This document shows positions 1 to 7,764 of a DNA stretch of 64,000 bases, piece after piece; within the stretch, counting starts at the first letter, position 1; each line of letters starts with the position of its first letter. The position numbers were made by a program, and so were the translations under genes. Below the pieces are notes generated by a model, which saw only the letters and a program-made list of their open reading frames with translations, was not told the origin of the DNA and did not search any database. Origin of the DNA: Mariprofundus sp. NF (GTDB lineage: Bacteria > Pseudomonadota > Zetaproteobacteria > Mariprofundales > Mariprofundaceae); contig NZ_VWNC01000007.1 of assembly GCF_013387455.1 (NCBI RefSeq), positions 93,850 through 157,849 on the forward strand, written 5' to 3'.

Positions 1-560
1 CGATCAAAACCCGCGCTATTGATCTGAATCCACCGGTGGATATCCAACTGCTTGCCCAGCTTAGCGGCATGGAGAAAGATGCGATCTTCCGTTTTAATCC
101 ATCCCTGAATCAGGCCCAATACCTGACCCGTCCGGTGACCATTCACGTGCCTGAAACTGCCCATGGTAAGGTGCAGGAGAACATCCCCCACTCAGGTCCG
201 AAGTTTGTTTATGTGACAGTACAGAGCGGCAACTCACTGTGGAGCATTGCCAGAGCCAATGGCACCGATGTCAAAACCGTGAAGAAACTCAATCGAGGCA
301 TCAGCAATACGCTTCGCATCGGACAGAAATTGAAGGTACCAGCCAATCAGCTGGCCAAGGCGAGTGCCAATATCAATCCTTTGCTGCCCTCAAAGAATCG
401 CGTTCGCTATCGCGTTCGTTCAGGTGACTCACTGTGGCGCATTGCCAACCGCTTTGGCACCACAGTCAAAGCTCTGGCCCGCGTCAACAGTCTTTCGAAA
501 AAATCAGTTATTCGCGCCGGTGATATCTTATGGGTTCTGGCCCGCGTTCGTCCAAGCTGA
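1..560 (+). CDS. Membrane-bound lytic transglycosylase D-like protein, C-terminal part (partial)
   Basis: The frame is open from the first bases of the window, so the 5' end lies upstream and the GTG at position 36 is internal. The visible part starts with the linker typical of MltD proteins (residues resembling 'LAQLSGM...FNPSLN'). Two LysM peptidoglycan-binding repeats follow, each with a YxVxxGxSLWxIA signature: 'YVTVQSGNSLWSIA' near nt 205-250 and 'YRVRSGDSLWRIA' near nt 407-450. MltD enzymes cleave the MurNAc-GlcNAc bond to anhydromuropeptides in the periplasm; the catalytic SLT domain would be upstream and is not seen. The stop overlaps the start of the next gene. Family assignment is good for the LysM part; the MltD call rests on the linker and the repeat layout. 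Confidence 0.75.
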   Translation, partial: IKTRAIDLNPPVDIQLLAQLSGMEKDAIFRFNPSLNQAQYLTRPVTIHVPETAHGKVQENIPHSGPKFVYVTVQSGNSLWSIARANGTDVKTVKKLNRGISNTLRIGQKLKVPANQLAKASANINPLLPSKNRVRYRVRSGDSLWRIANRFGTTVKALARVNSLSKKSVIRAGDILWVLARVRPS

Positions 561-2233
561 TTTTAATCAGATTGATCCCTATCAGAGCGCTACCCCTTAT
601 CTGCCTGTTGCTGCTTATCGGCTGCAGCGATTCAAATGCCCCGTCAGCAGCGCATGAGACAGCTGTTAACACTGCCTATGAAGATATCCCGGCGCGTGGC
701 GACCGACTGGTTGAAGCTTCCATTGGTGATGCCACCAATCTGATTCCGATGATTGCCGGTGATGCATCAAGTCACGCTGTCGCTGGCCAGCTCTACCTCT
801 CACTACTCAAGTATGACAAAAATCTCGATCTGATCGGCCAGCTGGCAAAGTCGTGGGAGATCTCAGCTGACAATCTGACCATCACCTTTCATCTGCGCCC
901 GAATCTGCGCTGGAGTGATGGCAAACCTCTCACCTCAGCCGACTGCCTGTTCACCCTCAGACTGATTCAGGATGAGGGCACCCAGAGCGCGTACAAAGCT
1001 GATTACATTATCGTCAAACGCGCTGAAGCACCCGATCCACTCACCTTTGTGGTGCATTATGATGAGCCATTCTCCCCCGCCCTCTCTTCCTGGTCCTCTT
1101 TAGCAATACTTCCTAAGCATGTGTTTGAAAACGAAAACATTATGGACACACGTCTGTCGCGTGAGCCTAAGGCGAGCATCGGCCCCTACAAACTGACGCA
1201 GTGGCAATCCCAGCAATCGATTCTGATGAGCGCCAATGAGGATTACTTTGATGGACCTGTCTGGATCAAAGAGCGGTTGACCCGCATTATCCCGGATCGC
1301 GCCACCCAGTTTCTTGAACTCTCAGCCGGCAGGCTCGATTCAGTGGGTCTGAGCCCGATGCAGTACTCCCGCCTGTTTGAGACACGTGAGGAGCTGAAAA
1401 AGAATTTTAATCGCTACAAATACCTTGATTTCGTCTACACCTATCTCGGTTTCAATCTTAAACGTAAACCCTTTGATGATATCCTTGTTCGCAAGGCAAT
1501 CGCTTATGCCATTGATCGTCAGGAGATTCTCGATGGTGTGCAGCTCGGTTTAGGCGAGACCATCGCCAGCCCTTATAAACCCGGCACCTTCTGGGTCAAT
1601 GAGAAGCTCAAACCACGCCCGTTTGATCCGGAATATGCCCGCAAACTGCTTGCTGAGGCAGGCTGGGTTGATTCTGATGGTGATGGCGTTGTCGACAAGG
1701 AAGGCAAACCGCTATCGTTTACTGTCTTGACCAATAACGGCAACAAACAACGTGCCGATGCCGCCACGATCATGCAGCAGCGCCTGAAGAAGGTAGGTAT
1801 AGAGATCAAGGTACGGCTGGTTGAGTGGTCAGCCTTTATTCAGAACTTTATCAATAAACGAAACTTTGATGCGGTGATTCTAGGCTGGTCGCTATCACCT
1901 GATCCCGATCAATACACCATCTGGCACTCATCGCAGACCGGCCCGCGGCAGTTTAATTTCCTCTCTTATAACAATGCCAATGTTGATGCGGCACTGGATA
2001 ACGCCCGCAGAACCTTTGATCGCCATGAGCGCAAAGCCCAATATGATCTTATGCAGCAGGAGATCCACCAGGATGTACCGATGGTATTCCTCTTCGCCCC
2101 CTACTCGCTGCCGGTGATGCACAAACGCTTTCACGGCATCAAACCCGCCCCTGCCGGCATCGGCTACAATAGTGAACAGTGGTATGTTCCCAAAGCGTTG
2201 CAGAAATACCGCATTACATCCGTTGCTCCCTGA
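530..2233 (+). CDS. ABC transporter peptide-binding lipoprotein, SBP family 5 (OppA/DppA-like)
   Basis: About 567 residues, the usual length of family 5 extracellular solute-binding proteins. The N-terminus has a basic, hydrophobic signal ending in a lipobox (L-L-I-G-C, Cys32), so the mature protein should be an acylated periplasmic lipoprotein. The body contains the family hallmarks: an early 'DATNLIPM...Y.SLLKYD' segment, 'LRWSDGKPLT' near residue 125, and the C-terminal lobe with 'DPDQYTIWHSSQ'. The ATG at 530 overlaps the previous gene by 31 nt; an in-frame TTG at 572 just after that stop is an alternative start that still keeps the lipobox. No permease or ATPase genes are adjacent, so the transporter partners must be elsewhere. 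Likely substrate is oligopeptides or murein peptides, given the neighbouring transglycosylase, but that is inference. Confidence 0.88.
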   Translation: MGSGPRSSKLILIRLIPIRALPLICLLLLIGCSDSNAPSAAHETAVNTAYEDIPARGDRLVEASIGDATNLIPMIAGDASSHAVAGQLYLSLLKYDKNLDLIGQLAKSWEISADNLTITFHLRPNLRWSDGKPLTSADCLFTLRLIQDEGTQSAYKADYIIVKRAEAPDPLTFVVHYDEPFSPALSSWSSLAILPKHVFENENIMDTRLSREPKASIGPYKLTQWQSQQSILMSANEDYFDGPVWIKERLTRIIPDRATQFLELSAGRLDSVGLSPMQYSRLFETREELKKNFNRYKYLDFVYTYLGFNLKRKPFDDILVRKAIAYAIDRQEILDGVQLGLGETIASPYKPGTFWVNEKLKPRPFDPEYARKLLAEAGWVDSDGDGVVDKEGKPLSFTVLTNNGNKQRADAATIMQQRLKKVGIEIKVRLVEWSAFIQNFINKRNFDAVILGWSLSPDPDQYTIWHSSQTGPRQFNFLSYNNANVDAALDNARRTFDRHERKAQYDLMQQEIHQDVPMVFLFAPYSLPVMHKRFHGIKPAPAGIGYNSEQWYVPKALQKYRITSVAP

Positions 2234-2329
2234 CACGGGTTACAACCGTTAGTTAGTACGAACTACATGCCTGAGGGAAGGATAAATTGCCTAATATTCT
2301 CATATGGATGAAAGTCCCGACTTACAAGG

Positions 2330-2359
2330 TTGAAGTTATACAACTATGCTGATTATTAA
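2330..2359 (+). promoter_or_regulatory. Candidate sigma70-type promoter for the acylation operon
   Basis: TTGAAG at 2330-2335 and TATTAA at 2354-2359 are 18 nt apart, about 37 nt upstream of the first ATG of the operon. The match to consensus is moderate. A short inverted repeat (TAGTT...AACTA) lies at 2253-2268. No strong terminator is visible after the preceding gene. Confidence 0.3.
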
Positions 2360-2395
2360 ATAGAGATATCTACGATCTTCAGGATTAATTACGCA

Positions 2396-3763
2396 ATGAT
2401 ATTACCGATGGGAAACACTGCTAAAGAGTCAGGCGAGATAGAGCGTCTGTTTTCGAATCGTTTTGCATCAGAAACAGGCAGTGAAAAGAAGGTTCTGTTA
2501 CAGGGTATAAAAGGCTCACTGGTGCTCTCCATCATACGATCTGCACTGCAAAATGGATGGACAGTCGCAATCATTCGAGAAGATGCAAGCAACGACTATC
2601 TGCAACATGCTCAATCAGAGTTGGGCTCACACTTACATGTCGTTGCTCATCAGGATTACGATGCTCCGCTTGTCTATGCTGGCCCGGATTGCAAACCACT
2701 GGATCTCTGGCTATCTGAAAATAGATCTGCCTCATCAGCTCGCCCCTATGCATGGCGGGAGGATGAATGTGCGCTTATTCTCTTCACCTCCGGTTCAACA
2801 GGCATGCCCAAGGGCGTTTGTCATTCACTGGGAAATATCATTCGTTCAGCAGAGCTGTTTAGTGAACATTTTGAGATCGACAGTAGCGACCACCTCTATT
2901 GTCTGGCGCCTATCCACAGCATGTCAGGATTACGTAGTCTGCTTCTCCCCCTGGTTTCAGAAGCAGCGGTTACGATAGCTGACAATCACTCAGCACCCTT
3001 TCTATCGATCATCAAAGAGATACCCCAACTAAAGCCGACAAAAATTGTTTGCGGGCCCGTTTTCATCAAACAACTCGCCGCTTATGGCAAACGCATTATT
3101 GAACATATTCAAAGTGTAGAGGCCCTGCTTTGTACCGGCGCTGACCTTGACGAGGCAGATCGCGCAACAGTAATGCAGGTGTTCGGAGTCCCGGTCGTGA
3201 ATTATTACGGCTTAACAGAAACAGCTGGTATCGTACTGGCTGAAACAATCGCTAAGCAGACTGAAAATTGTCTCCCTCCCCCATGTGAAGGTTGCCAAAT
3301 AGTGTTAACAACCGTTGAGGACTCCAGTCAACTGTTTCAACTGGGCATTACAGGCCCAAACATGTTCCTGGGTTATTTGGGGGAACCACTACTTCGCACC
3401 TCATCATTTGATACCGGCGACCTGGTTCAAAAAACAGCGCATGAACAGCTCCGATTAGTGGGGCGATCTTCCGGGGCAGTAAAGGCGCCAACTACTGAGT
3501 GGATTTTTCCGAGCTTGCTAGAAGGCTGGTTAAAGAGTCAGGCCAACATAGATGATGCCGTTGTCAAAGGATGCAGAATTTCAGGGGGATATGGTGTGGA
3601 GATATGGGTAGAGTGTTCTATGCCATTTGATTACTCAGCAATGGATAAATCGATTGTTCAACAGTTTGGCATTGAATACATGCCTGCCAAATGGCATAAC
3701 GCAGTTATAAAACGAAATCCACTTGGCAAGGTTGACCAGATCATTGAAAAAACAGGCTTTTAA
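2396..3763 (+). CDS. Adenylate-forming (AMP-binding) acyl/aminoacyl ligase, stand-alone
   Basis: A 455-residue class I adenylate-forming enzyme that would activate a carboxylate with ATP to an acyl-AMP. The phosphate-binding loop TSGSTGMPKG is at residues 131-140. The A5-type motif 'YYGLTETAG' is near residue 269, a 'DTGDL' motif near 338, and a C-terminal 'NPLGK' lysine loop near 441-445, so all catalytic landmarks are present. It is shorter at the N-terminus than acyl-CoA synthetases and has no carrier domain. It opens a tight operon (6 nt to the next gene) that also encodes a ligase-carrier fusion, an SGNH protein, an MBOAT protein and a DltX-like microprotein. It may supply a second acyl or amino acid building block, or load the shared carrier. 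The substrate cannot be read from the sequence. Base composition is A+T-richer than in the downstream housekeeping genes. Confidence 0.82.
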   Translation: MILPMGNTAKESGEIERLFSNRFASETGSEKKVLLQGIKGSLVLSIIRSALQNGWTVAIIREDASNDYLQHAQSELGSHLHVVAHQDYDAPLVYAGPDCKPLDLWLSENRSASSARPYAWREDECALILFTSGSTGMPKGVCHSLGNIIRSAELFSEHFEIDSSDHLYCLAPIHSMSGLRSLLLPLVSEAAVTIADNHSAPFLSIIKEIPQLKPTKIVCGPVFIKQLAAYGKRIIEHIQSVEALLCTGADLDEADRATVMQVFGVPVVNYYGLTETAGIVLAETIAKQTENCLPPPCEGCQIVLTTVEDSSQLFQLGITGPNMFLGYLGEPLLRTSSFDTGDLVQKTAHEQLRLVGRSSGAVKAPTTEWIFPSLLEGWLKSQANIDDAVVKGCRISGGYGVEIWVECSMPFDYSAMDKSIVQQFGIEYMPAKWHNAVIKRNPLGKVDQIIEKTGF

Positions 3764-3769
3764 TAAAGT

Positions 3770-5605
3770 ATGACAACCCAAAAGAAAAATTATACTGGTG
3801 CGCTTTATCGGGACATCAAGGTGCGTGCAAAAAATAACACTCTGTTTGCCGATTTTAATGATGAAAAACTAACATATCGCCAGCTCTTGAATTCTGTGCA
3901 AAAGCTAACCTCCTTTTTCAGAACGCATGAACTTAAACAGGACTCACGAATCATCATTGTGACCAAGCATGATAAGCATGCCATCACAATACTCACCGCA
4001 GCTTTGTTGGAAGGCTTTTCACCCATACTTCTATCCGTAGAAGCCAAATCGAAGCGTCTGCAAGCCATTGCGGAAAAAGTCTCGCCACAAATGATTTTTG
4101 TTGATGATGAGTTACAGCCAGCGTTACCCTGGTTGGCTGAATTCCTGTCTGTGAGCATATTGGAGGAGAGTAATCGATCTCTGTTTGCCCAGTTATTCGG
4201 GAAGAAAAACAGATCAGTTGAGTGTTATCCGAGCCTACTGACTGATTACGGCATAAGTGAACCGGCCTGCGCAGCCCGGGCGGATGATATTGCATTTATA
4301 TCCTTCACCTCAGGAACAACATCCGAACCAAAGGGTATTCTCACAACACATGCCAATTTATTTGAGCATTTAGAAACGCTTACACGCGTATTTGGCTACA
4401 CAGAGCAATCCCGCATCTTCAATAATTTATCCCTGGCACATAACGATGGCTTCGTTCAGGGGCCATTGCTGGCACTGTTTTCCGGCGCCCTGCTGTATCG
4501 CCCCCCAGCATTTACGATCCAAAATCTGGAAGAGCGACTCAATAGCTTATTCAGCAAACGCATCACCCATTTCATCACAGTCCCTACAATACTTTCGCTG
4601 ATAGATCGACTGACTTCCAATAATGACTATTTTGAAGGTGAAGATTTCCGTTGTTTGATCTCTGTGGCGGCCAAACTTGATGCAAATCTTTGGGAGAGGT
4701 CGCAGCAACGATTTGGCATCAATATATGCAATATTTACGGCCTGTCGGAAACCGTTGCCGGAGGGCTGTTTTGTGGCCCGGATAAAGATTCGTTTGCCTT
4801 AGGTACAGTAGGTAAACCTGTTGATATGGATATTAGAATTGTCGATGAGAAAGGCTGTGATTGTTCGGTGAATGAAGAGGGTGAACTCTGGCTGAAAGGG
4901 GAAAATGTAACGCCTGGTTATCTGGATGACCCCATTGCTACAACATCACTGTTTTTCAACGACTGGTTATGTACAGGAGACATGGCTCGACAAAACCCGG
5001 AAGGCTTTATCGAAATTGTTGGTAGAAAAAAAGCAATTATTATGAGTGGTGGTTTTAATATACATCCTGATGAAATCAATGAAGTTTTGATGTCTCACCC
5101 ACAAGTAGCTGATTCAGCAACCGTGGGAATAGCAGATCAGGATTGGGGTGAGCTGGTTGTGAGCGTTGTGGAATCAGATGATGATTTGGATGAAGCGAAT
5201 CTTATCGATCATTGTCGTCATTTTCTTGAACCCATTAAGGTTCCAAAAACTATTGTCACTACAAACAGGTTGCCTAGAGGGGTTTCAGGGAAAGTGTTGT
5301 TATCTGAAATCCGTGATTTGATTACTGATACAATTCATAAATCGGACAGAAACAACACAACTATTCCACACAGTGATATTGTTGGCTTAGCAGCTTCAGT
5401 TTTCAACGCTTCAGAAAAAAAATTATCTTTGAATAGCTCGTCAGATCAAACCCCGGGTTGGGATTCATTAGGGCATCTGAATCTCATCACCGCCACAGAG
5501 CAGAGATATGATATTCAGTTTAGCATGGATGAAATGATGCGTGTTGATTCTTTACAGTGCTTGCTTGAAATGGTTCAGAATAAGCTAAAATGTGATGAAT
5601 CATAA
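3770..5605 (+). CDS. Adenylate-forming ligase fused to a carrier protein domain (DltA-DltC-like)
   Basis: 611 residues in two parts. Residues 1 to about 515 are an adenylation domain with 'FTSGTTSEPKG' at 179-189, 'NIYGLSET' at 321-328, a TGD motif near 402 and the C-terminal lysine loop 'PRGVSGK' near 508. Residues about 535-611 are a phosphopantetheine carrier domain with the attachment site in 'GWDSLGH', Ser566. One chain could therefore activate a carboxylic or amino acid and hold it as a thioester, the job split between DltA and DltC in the teichoic-acid D-alanylation pathway. The following SGNH gene overlaps its end by 14 nt, and an MBOAT gene and a microprotein gene come next, as expected if the thioester is passed to the MBOAT protein at the membrane. 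The acyl group is unknown; D-alanine is only one possibility. Confidence 0.85.
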   Translation: MTTQKKNYTGALYRDIKVRAKNNTLFADFNDEKLTYRQLLNSVQKLTSFFRTHELKQDSRIIIVTKHDKHAITILTAALLEGFSPILLSVEAKSKRLQAIAEKVSPQMIFVDDELQPALPWLAEFLSVSILEESNRSLFAQLFGKKNRSVECYPSLLTDYGISEPACAARADDIAFISFTSGTTSEPKGILTTHANLFEHLETLTRVFGYTEQSRIFNNLSLAHNDGFVQGPLLALFSGALLYRPPAFTIQNLEERLNSLFSKRITHFITVPTILSLIDRLTSNNDYFEGEDFRCLISVAAKLDANLWERSQQRFGINICNIYGLSETVAGGLFCGPDKDSFALGTVGKPVDMDIRIVDEKGCDCSVNEEGELWLKGENVTPGYLDDPIATTSLFFNDWLCTGDMARQNPEGFIEIVGRKKAIIMSGGFNIHPDEINEVLMSHPQVADSATVGIADQDWGELVVSVVESDDDLDEANLIDHCRHFLEPIKVPKTIVTTNRLPRGVSGKVLLSEIRDLITDTIHKSDRNNTTIPHSDIVGLAASVFNASEKKLSLNSSSDQTPGWDSLGHLNLITATEQRYDIQFSMDEMMRVDSLQCLLEMVQNKLKCDES

Positions 5606-6488
5606 ACCAGTATCCAAAGTACCAGTCAGTCTCTGGCTTGCCACATTAAGCGGATTGCTATTTGTTATAATGATTTCTGACTATTTTCATCAAAACTATA
5701 AACCTCCTGCCGCATATGATCGTTTGTTGATGAGTTTTGTACCTGAACGATTGAAAAGAATTCAAAATCATGGCCTGATTGTAATTGGAACATCTATGGT
5801 GAGTTGTGGATTTCCATATGATGAAAAGTTCGAATCATTAGCAGCCAAAAAAAATATGAAAATTGAATTTGTTCGTTTTTCACGCAATGCAGGTAGACCT
5901 AGTGATTTTGAATCCATCAGTGAGGCTGTTTTAAAGTCTAAACCACGTTGGATCTTTCTACAGGCAGAACCATTTTTTTTAGAGTTAAGCAATCATAAAT
6001 CTTTTTTTCATGAGCACTTCGATAGTATCCGTAATAATGTGCGTTTTATGCTTGAGCAAATCCTCATTAGAACTAAATTAATTATTCTATTCCCATTATA
6101 TCAGGATGATCGCTCTTTAAAGCTTGAAGAGGTTGCTACAATAGACGAGATCAAAAACGCAGAAGTTTCATATCAAATCAAACCACCTGTTTCCCCAAAG
6201 TATTTTGAATCTTTCCTTAAGCATGCCAAAGAAAATAATATCAAGGTCATCTTATTGGAAATGAATCGTTCAAAAGAAGGTAATGAGTACTTTGGAGATC
6301 GGTTCAGGGCTCAGTTAAACAGAACATTACAGCAAGTTTCAGAGTTTTATCAAATACCCCTATGGCAATTTAGAAGTGATCTCCCATTAGAGTATTATTC
6401 GGATCGTGCTCACTTGAATCGTAAAGGTCGTGCTGTTTTCAGTGACTGGTTTTTATCAAAGTTAGCGCAAGAAAACCATCATGACTGA
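5592..6488 (+). CDS. Membrane-anchored SGNH-type acyltransferase/esterase (DltD-like role)
   Basis: About 298 residues: one N-terminal membrane segment (residues about 12-30), then an extracytoplasmic domain. 'VIGTSM' puts a candidate nucleophile at Ser68 right after a beta-strand, and 'YSDRAHLNRKG' gives Asp271-x-x-His274. This Ser...D-x-x-H arrangement is that of SGNH/DltD proteins. In the Dlt pathway the DltD serine receives the acyl group from the shuttle tyrosine and passes it to the cell-envelope polymer. The gene overlaps both neighbours (14 nt upstream with the GTG start, 8 nt downstream), implying translational coupling; ATG at 5595 is an equally good start. It is the most A+T-rich gene of the operon, suggesting horizontal acquisition. 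Sequence identity to true DltD is not obvious by eye, so the role is inferred from motif and context. Confidence 0.72.
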   Translation: MMNHKPVSKVPVSLWLATLSGLLFVIMISDYFHQNYKPPAAYDRLLMSFVPERLKRIQNHGLIVIGTSMVSCGFPYDEKFESLAAKKNMKIEFVRFSRNAGRPSDFESISEAVLKSKPRWIFLQAEPFFLELSNHKSFFHEHFDSIRNNVRFMLEQILIRTKLIILFPLYQDDRSLKLEEVATIDEIKNAEVSYQIKPPVSPKYFESFLKHAKENNIKVILLEMNRSKEGNEYFGDRFRAQLNRTLQQVSEFYQIPLWQFRSDLPLEYYSDRAHLNRKGRAVFSDWFLSKLAQENHHD

Positions 6489-7590
6489 CTTCCAAGCGGT
6501 CTATTTTGTTTGGATGGTTGCCACAGTTATTGTGACCTGGATATCACCTAGGCAGTGGCAGGTTGATGTTGTTGCCATAAGTACAGTGATTTTTGTGGCA
6601 ATCTATTCTCCCTGGTCCTGTTTTTGGCTGATATCGGCATCATTATTGACTTACTTATGCATCTGCATTTCACCCACTAAAAAACCGGCCTTGATCGGGG
6701 TATCAATCATTCTGATCGCTGTTGTTTTCCTTGTTTACAAGTGGCTGTCACCTGGCGCGGACAATACCGGGGCAATATTGCCAGTGATGCTTGGCCTCTC
6801 ATATTATACATGTCGTCACATTCATATTTTGATGGAAGTCTATAAAGGCAACATTCAAACCATGAGTTTGCGCCGCTACTTTCACTATCAGCTCTTTCTA
6901 CCGGTATTGGTTGTAGGCCCTATCCACCGCTATCAGAACTTTCAAAGGCAGTGCGAACGACGGCGTTGGGATTCGGTCAACCTTACGACTGGTTTTGAGC
7001 GCATTTTATATGGTTATGCCAAGGTTGTTGTACTTGGAAATTGGCTGCTTAATCACAAATTAGGCGGTATTCTGGAGCAGTATGCTGGTGATGGCTTCTG
7101 GGGTATATTTATCATCTCTGCCAAGGACTGGCTCTATCTCTATATTGAATTTAGCGGCTATATTGATGTTGCATTGGGTTTTTCACTGTTATTGGGTTTT
7201 CATATCGAAGAGAACTTTAACCACCCTTTAAAAGCACGCAATTTGATTGATTTCTGGCAACGCTGGCACATCACCCTCTCCAGCTGGTGTAAAGATTATG
7301 TATTCAGTCCGGTTCAGGCTAAAACACGTAACCAACTACTGGCCGTGTTTGCTGCTATGACAGTGATGGGACTGTGGCATGAACTATCGTTATATTATTT
7401 CTTATGGGGTTTTTATCATGCCACTGGTATCGCTTTGTGTCGCCTCTACCAGCTAAATGATGATCCGCTACGGCTTTCCATGCTGCCAGCTGTCTTGCAA
7501 AACGCGATAACCAGAACAGCAACTTTTACCTGGCTTGTTGCAGGTATGCCTGTCATTACTTCGATTCTGTCATTTGCCGGTTTAGGGTGA
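6481..7590 (+). CDS. MBOAT family O-acyltransferase (DltB/AlgI-like)
   Basis: A 369-residue polytopic membrane protein. The MBOAT core is recognisable: 'FSGYIDVALGFSLLLGF' near residues 229-245, 'LIDFWQRWHITLSSW' with His263, and 'MGLWHELS' with the near-invariant His300. MBOAT proteins take an acyl group from a cytoplasmic thioester donor and pass it across the membrane. Here the donor would be the carrier domain encoded two genes upstream. It is somewhat shorter than DltB and AlgI (about 400-470). It overlaps the SGNH gene by 8 nt, and a microprotein gene begins 4 nt after its stop. The protein does not end in a tyrosine-containing hexapeptide of its own, which fits the presence of a separate shuttle peptide. 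Confidence 0.88.
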   Translation: MTDFQAVYFVWMVATVIVTWISPRQWQVDVVAISTVIFVAIYSPWSCFWLISASLLTYLCICISPTKKPALIGVSIILIAVVFLVYKWLSPGADNTGAILPVMLGLSYYTCRHIHILMEVYKGNIQTMSLRRYFHYQLFLPVLVVGPIHRYQNFQRQCERRRWDSVNLTTGFERILYGYAKVVVLGNWLLNHKLGGILEQYAGDGFWGIFIISAKDWLYLYIEFSGYIDVALGFSLLLGFHIEENFNHPLKARNLIDFWQRWHITLSSWCKDYVFSPVQAKTRNQLLAVFAAMTVMGLWHELSLYYFLWGFYHATGIALCRLYQLNDDPLRLSMLPAVLQNAITRTATFTWLVAGMPVITSILSFAGLG

Positions 7591-7594
7591 TGTG

Positions 7595-7741
7595 ATGAGT
7601 AAAACTTATCTATTTCTTTTAACGTGGTTGCCCGACCCTCTTGCAAGGTTGGCATTGGTAATCTGGTACATATTATTGATGTTAGCCATTATTGATCGCA
7701 GCACAGTGCCGTTTGATGGATTCATCTACTGGGATAATTAA
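7595..7741 (+). CDS. DltX-like one-pass microprotein with C-terminal acyl-shuttle motif
   Basis: A 48-residue ORF between the MBOAT and radical SAM genes, starting 4 nt after the MBOAT stop with an AGGGTGA ribosome site just before it. The layout is a short N-terminus, one hydrophobic helix (about residues 16-33, 'LARLALVIWYILLMLAII'), and a short tail ending F43-I44-Y45-W46-D47-N48. In the Dlt pathway DltX is a microprotein of about 50 residues whose extracytoplasmic C-terminal hexapeptide carries the tyrosine that is acylated by the MBOAT protein before transfer to DltD. The position of Tyr45, the F-x-Y start of the hexapeptide, the size and the gene position all match. The usual final Phe is replaced by Asn. 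I infer it is the acyl carrier and scaffold of this locus. Confidence 0.8.
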   Translation: MSKTYLFLLTWLPDPLARLALVIWYILLMLAIIDRSTVPFDGFIYWDN

Positions 7742-7764
7742 CTGGAAAACGGGAGATAAAAGCG

